NCBI RefSeq assembly: GCF_001556515.1
Contig: NZ_LSJA01000278.1
Coordinates: 1-8,541, forward strand
DNA: 8,541 bases
Direction: 5' to 3'
DNA from: Caulobacter sp. CCH9-E1
GTDB lineage: Bacteria; Pseudomonadota; Alphaproteobacteria; Caulobacterales; Caulobacteraceae
Below the pieces are notes generated by a model that saw nothing but the letters and a program-made list of their open reading frames with translations, was not told the origin of the DNA and searched no databases. Shown here one piece after another: positions 6,630 to 8,541 of the stretch (within the stretch, counting starts at the first letter, position 1; every line of letters starts with the position of its first letter). The position numbers were made by a program, and so were the translations under genes.

Positions 6630-6658
6630 TTAAGTCAGTGTGGCGCATCGCGGGACAA
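6630..6658 (-). promoter_or_regulatory. Candidate promoter for the acyl-CoA dehydrogenase operon
   Basis: On the minus strand TTGTCC (6658-6653) and ACTTAA (6635-6630) are separated by 17 bases, which would give a leader of roughly 37 bases before ATG 6586. The -10 match is modest and the site was chosen by eye, so treat it as a suggestion. Confidence 0.22.
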
Positions 6659-6711
6659 TCGCCCGAAGGCGTGGAGGGCGTTTTGCCGCGCGTCGGCGCA
6701 ACGGCTCTCCA

Positions 6712-6735
6712 TTGACGCTCCCCCGGCGGACCAAC
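6712..6735 (+). promoter_or_regulatory. Candidate Caulobacter-type promoter upstream of the methyltransferase
   Basis: TTGACGC at 6712-6718 is an exact match to the Caulobacter housekeeping -35 consensus (TTGACGS). After nine bases GGACCAAC (6728-6735) matches the -10 consensus GCTANAWC at five of eight positions, and the spacer is one base short of the usual 10-14. The position, about 45 bases before ATG 6781, is right for a short leader. The rest of the 194-base divergent region 6587-6780 shows no gene or clear operator. Confidence 0.33.
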
Positions 6736-6768
6736 ACCCTCAGGCGACAAGCCAAGATTCGCTGGCGC

Positions 6769-6774
6769 AGGAAG
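6769..6774 (+). promoter_or_regulatory. Ribosome binding site AGGAAG selecting the methyltransferase start at 6781
   Basis: AGGAAG lies six bases before ATG 6781. The same frame is open back to an ATG at 6640, but those 47 extra codons give an Arg-rich, non-conserved stretch typical of translated intergenic GC-rich DNA, and they would cross the candidate promoter. Confidence 0.65.
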
Positions 6775-6780
6775 ATCCCC

Positions 6781-7368
6781 ATGCCGTACTCGGACACCGT
6801 CTTCGACCGCCACGTCGAGGCCCTCATCGGCCGGATGAAGCCCGCCAGCGTCCTCGATATTGGCCCGGGCGCCGGCAAGTACGGTCGGATGATCCAGTCG
6901 CTTCGCGCGGAAGGCGTTCCGATCGGCCACCTGGCCGCCATCGAGATCGACAACAGCTATATCGAGCAATTCGGTCTGCGCGAAATCTACGACGTCATCC
7001 AGCTGGGCGACGCGACGACCCTGCCGGACATCGGGCCCGATGCGTCGTGGGACCTCGTGATCCTCGGCGACGTGCTGGAGCACTTCCGCAAGTCGCGCGG
7101 CGTCGACCTGATCGATTATCTCTACTACCGCACCAAGTACCTGCTGCTGCTGATCCCCATCGACTATGTCCAGGGCGCGTGGGAGGGGCACCACGCCGAG
7201 GCGCACATCTCGACCTGGATCCCCGAGGATTTCGCCCGCTACAAGGCCCGCTGCGTGACGTCCAACGCCGGCTCCGGATGCGAGATCATGCTGGTGCTGA
7301 TCAACGGCCTTCAGGCCAAGGCGGGGACCGACCTGATCTTCGCGGACGCCGACGTCGAGATCGCCTAG
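6781..7368 (+). CDS. Small class I SAM-dependent methyltransferase
   Basis: A 195-residue protein with a Rossmann methyltransferase core: motif [13 protein letters not shown] (24-35), an acidic end to strand 2 (AAIEIDNS, 52-59, with Glu55 and Asp57), a GDATTLPD loop (76-83), and motif IV-like [13 protein letters not shown] (90-102). A hydrophobic strand LLLLIPI (121-127) and the segment [16 protein letters not shown] (131-146) follow. The His-rich [10 protein letters not shown] stretch recurs in methyltransferases of sugar and surface-glycan loci, from memory rather than a search. The substrate is unknown; O-methylation of a glycan is one option given the glycosyltransferases about 2 kb away, but the opposite-strand acyl-CoA operon lies between. 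It is a single-gene unit, with its own candidate promoter upstream and a terminator downstream. Confidence 0.85.
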   Translation: MPYSDTVFDRHVEALIGRMKPASVLDIGPGAGKYGRMIQSLRAEGVPIGHLAAIEIDNSYIEQFGLREIYDVIQLGDATTLPDIGPDASWDLVILGDVLEHFRKSRGVDLIDYLYYRTKYLLLLIPIDYVQGAWEGHHAEAHISTWIPEDFARYKARCVTSNAGSGCEIMLVLINGLQAKAGTDLIFADADVEIA

Positions 7369-7390
7369 GACGCGATACGTCGACCGGACG

Positions 7391-7414
7391 GCCTCCCTTC
7401 GCGGGGAGGCTTCT
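7391..7414 (+). terminator. Intrinsic terminator-like hairpin after the methyltransferase
   Basis: GCCTCCC (7391-7397) pairs perfectly with GGGAGGC (7404-7410) around the six-base loop TTCGCG, followed by the short pyrimidine run TTCT. It starts 23 bases after the methyltransferase stop and isolates that gene from hsdM. The T-run is short but usual for high-GC alphaproteobacteria. Confidence 0.6.
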
Positions 7415-7431
7415 GCTAGAGCCCCTTGCCC

Positions 7432-7457
7432 TTGCACGCTGTCTGCGTTGCTATCGG
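7432..7457 (+). promoter_or_regulatory. Weak candidate promoter for hsdM
   Basis: TTGCACG (7432-7438) and GCTATCGG (7450-7457) are spaced by 11 bases and partly match the Caulobacter TTGACGS / GCTANAWC pattern (four of seven and five of eight). The position between the terminator and the hsdM ribosome binding site is sensible, but the match is weak. Confidence 0.25.
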
Positions 7458-7478
7458 GCGTTGTTGGGGGGAGTGCGT

Positions 7479-8541
7479 ATGAACCACCAGTCGATGTCGG
7501 CCTTCATCTGGTCCGTGGCCGACCTGCTGCGGGGGGACTATCGGCAGTCCGACTACGGCAAGGTCATCCTGCCGTTCACGGTGCTGCGTCGTCTGGACTG
7601 CGTGCTGGAAGCGACCAAGCCGGCGGTGCTGGAGGAGCTGGCCAAGCGGGGCGAGGTCGGCGTCGAGCCGTTCCTGCTGCGGGCGGCCAAGCAGAGCTTC
7701 TACAACACGTCCAAGCTGGACATGGCGCGGCTGGTCGGCGACCCCGACAACATCGCCTCGAACCTCTACGCCTACATCCAGGCCTTCTCGCCGGCCGTGC
7801 GGGACATCTTCGAACGGTTCTCCTTCTTCGCCCAGGTCGACAAGCTGGCCAAGGCGGGGCTGCTTTACCAGGTCACCGAGAAGTTCGCCCGCATCGACCT
7901 GCACCCCGACAAGGTCGACAACCACCAGATGGGCCTGGCGTTCGAGGAGCTGATCCGCAAGTTCGCCGAGCTGTCCAACGAGACCGCGGGGGAGCACTTC
8001 ACGCCTCGCGAGGTGATCGGCCTGATGGTGTCCCTGCTGTTCGTCGAGGACGACGACGCCCTGTCCAAGCCCGGCGTGGTCCGCACCATCTATGACCCGA
8101 CGGCCGGCACCGGCGGCATGCTGTCGGTCGCCGAGGAGCGCCTGACCCAGCACAATCCCGGCGCGCGGCTGACCATGTTCGGCCAGGAGCTGAACGACGA
8201 GTCCTACGCCATCTGCAAGGCCGACATGCTGATCAAGGGCCAGGACGTCGGCGCCATCGTCGCCGGCAACACCCTGTCCGACGACGGCCACCATGGGCGC
8301 AAGTTCGACTACATGCTGTCCAACCCGCCGTTCGGCGTGGAGTGGAAGAAGGTCGAGAAGGTCGTCCGCGCCGAGCACGAGCAGCAGGGTTTCGCCGGCC
8401 GCTTCGGTCCCGGCCTGCCGCGCGTGTCGGACGGGTCCCTGCTGTTCCTGCTGCACCTGTTGTCGAAGATGCGCCCGGCCCAGGACGGCGGCAGCCGGTT
8501 CGGCATCGTCCTGAACGGTTCGCCCCTGTTCACCGGCGGGG
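7479..8541 (+). CDS. hsdM: Type I restriction-modification system DNA methylase subunit HsdM, 3' end outside window
   Basis: The frame is open from ATG 7479 to the window edge, giving 354 codons of a protein that is usually about 480-550 residues in this subgroup. GGGGAG at 7468-7473 lies five bases before the ATG. Residues 1-160 are the N-terminal helical HsdM domain ([20 protein letters not shown], 9-28, then the [10 protein letters not shown] segment). The N6-adenine methyltransferase domain follows: [10 protein letters not shown] (171-180), SAM-binding motif [11 protein letters not shown] (206-215), [17 protein letters not shown] (234-250), and the catalytic SNPPFG (281-286). It ends in [13 protein letters not shown] and [11 protein letters not shown]. 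With HsdS it would methylate adenine at a split recognition site and, with HsdR, form the restriction complex. Because it opens the locus behind a terminator, hsdM is probably first in the operon. All visible key residues are intact. Confidence 0.95.
   Translation, partial: MNHQSMSAFIWSVADLLRGDYRQSDYGKVILPFTVLRRLDCVLEATKPAVLEELAKRGEVGVEPFLLRAAKQSFYNTSKLDMARLVGDPDNIASNLYAYIQAFSPAVRDIFERFSFFAQVDKLAKAGLLYQVTEKFARIDLHPDKVDNHQMGLAFEELIRKFAELSNETAGEHFTPREVIGLMVSLLFVEDDDALSKPGVVRTIYDPTAGTGGMLSVAEERLTQHNPGARLTMFGQELNDESYAICKADMLIKGQDVGAIVAGNTLSDDGHHGRKFDYMLSNPPFGVEWKKVEKVVRAEHEQQGFAGRFGPGLPRVSDGSLLFLLHLLSKMRPAQDGGSRFGIVLNGSPLFTGG

Noticed and set aside
6559..7437. 292-codon minus-strand frame opposite the methyltransferase
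   Set aside because: The plus strand has a recognisable SAM methyltransferase with a ribosome binding site. The reverse frame spans the terminator and intergenic region and has no motif.
7416..8456. 346-codon minus-strand frame opposite hsdM
   Set aside because: The plus frame encodes clear HsdM motifs ([12 protein letters not shown]); the reverse frame is a Gln/Leu/Val-rich shadow.

Overview
The window is high-GC, densely coded DNA. Its codon use, gene families and a TTGACGC -35-like element fit an alphaproteobacterium, most likely Caulobacteraceae (Caulobacter or a relative); this is inference from style, not a database match. There are seven protein genes: four complete ones plus a fifth with an ambiguous start, one cut by the left edge and one cut by the right edge. 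I see no tRNA, rRNA, CRISPR array, insertion sequence or attachment site.

Region 1 (1-4623, + strand) looks like a surface-protein and glycosylation block. It starts with the C-terminal 455 residues of a very regular repeat protein: 56 consecutive eight-residue units (consensus L-[ST]-x-T-Q-V-x-A) with no insertion or deletion, ending five residues before the stop. The octads are organised in blocks of seven (56 residues) and again in a 31-octad (248-residue) unit. After a 150-base gap come a TPR/SPINDLY-type O-GlcNAc-transferase-like protein (GT41) and, overlapping or immediately following it, a GT61-family glycosyltransferase. The Ser/Thr-rich repeat protein, which also has several N-x-S/T sites, is an obvious candidate acceptor for these enzymes, but that link rests on position and composition only.

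Region 2 (4620-6586, - strand) is a tightly coupled two-gene acyl-CoA unit running convergently into the GT61 gene. An acyl-CoA dehydrogenase is followed by a double-hotdog HTD2/mesaconyl-CoA-hydratase-like protein, joined by a TGATG stop/start overlap. The hydratase-like gene and the GT61 gene end in the same CTAG palindrome. Together they could dehydrogenate and then hydrate a branched or dicarboxylic acyl-CoA.

Region 3 (6587-7478) holds a divergent intergenic region with candidate promoters on both strands, a small class I SAM-dependent methyltransferase, and a good intrinsic-terminator hairpin. The methyltransferase could belong functionally to the glycan block, but nothing in the sequence proves it.

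Region 4 (7479-8541) is the first 354 codons of hsdM, the modification subunit of a type I restriction-modification system, running off the right edge. The rest of that defence locus (hsdS, hsdR, possible extra genes) lies outside the window.
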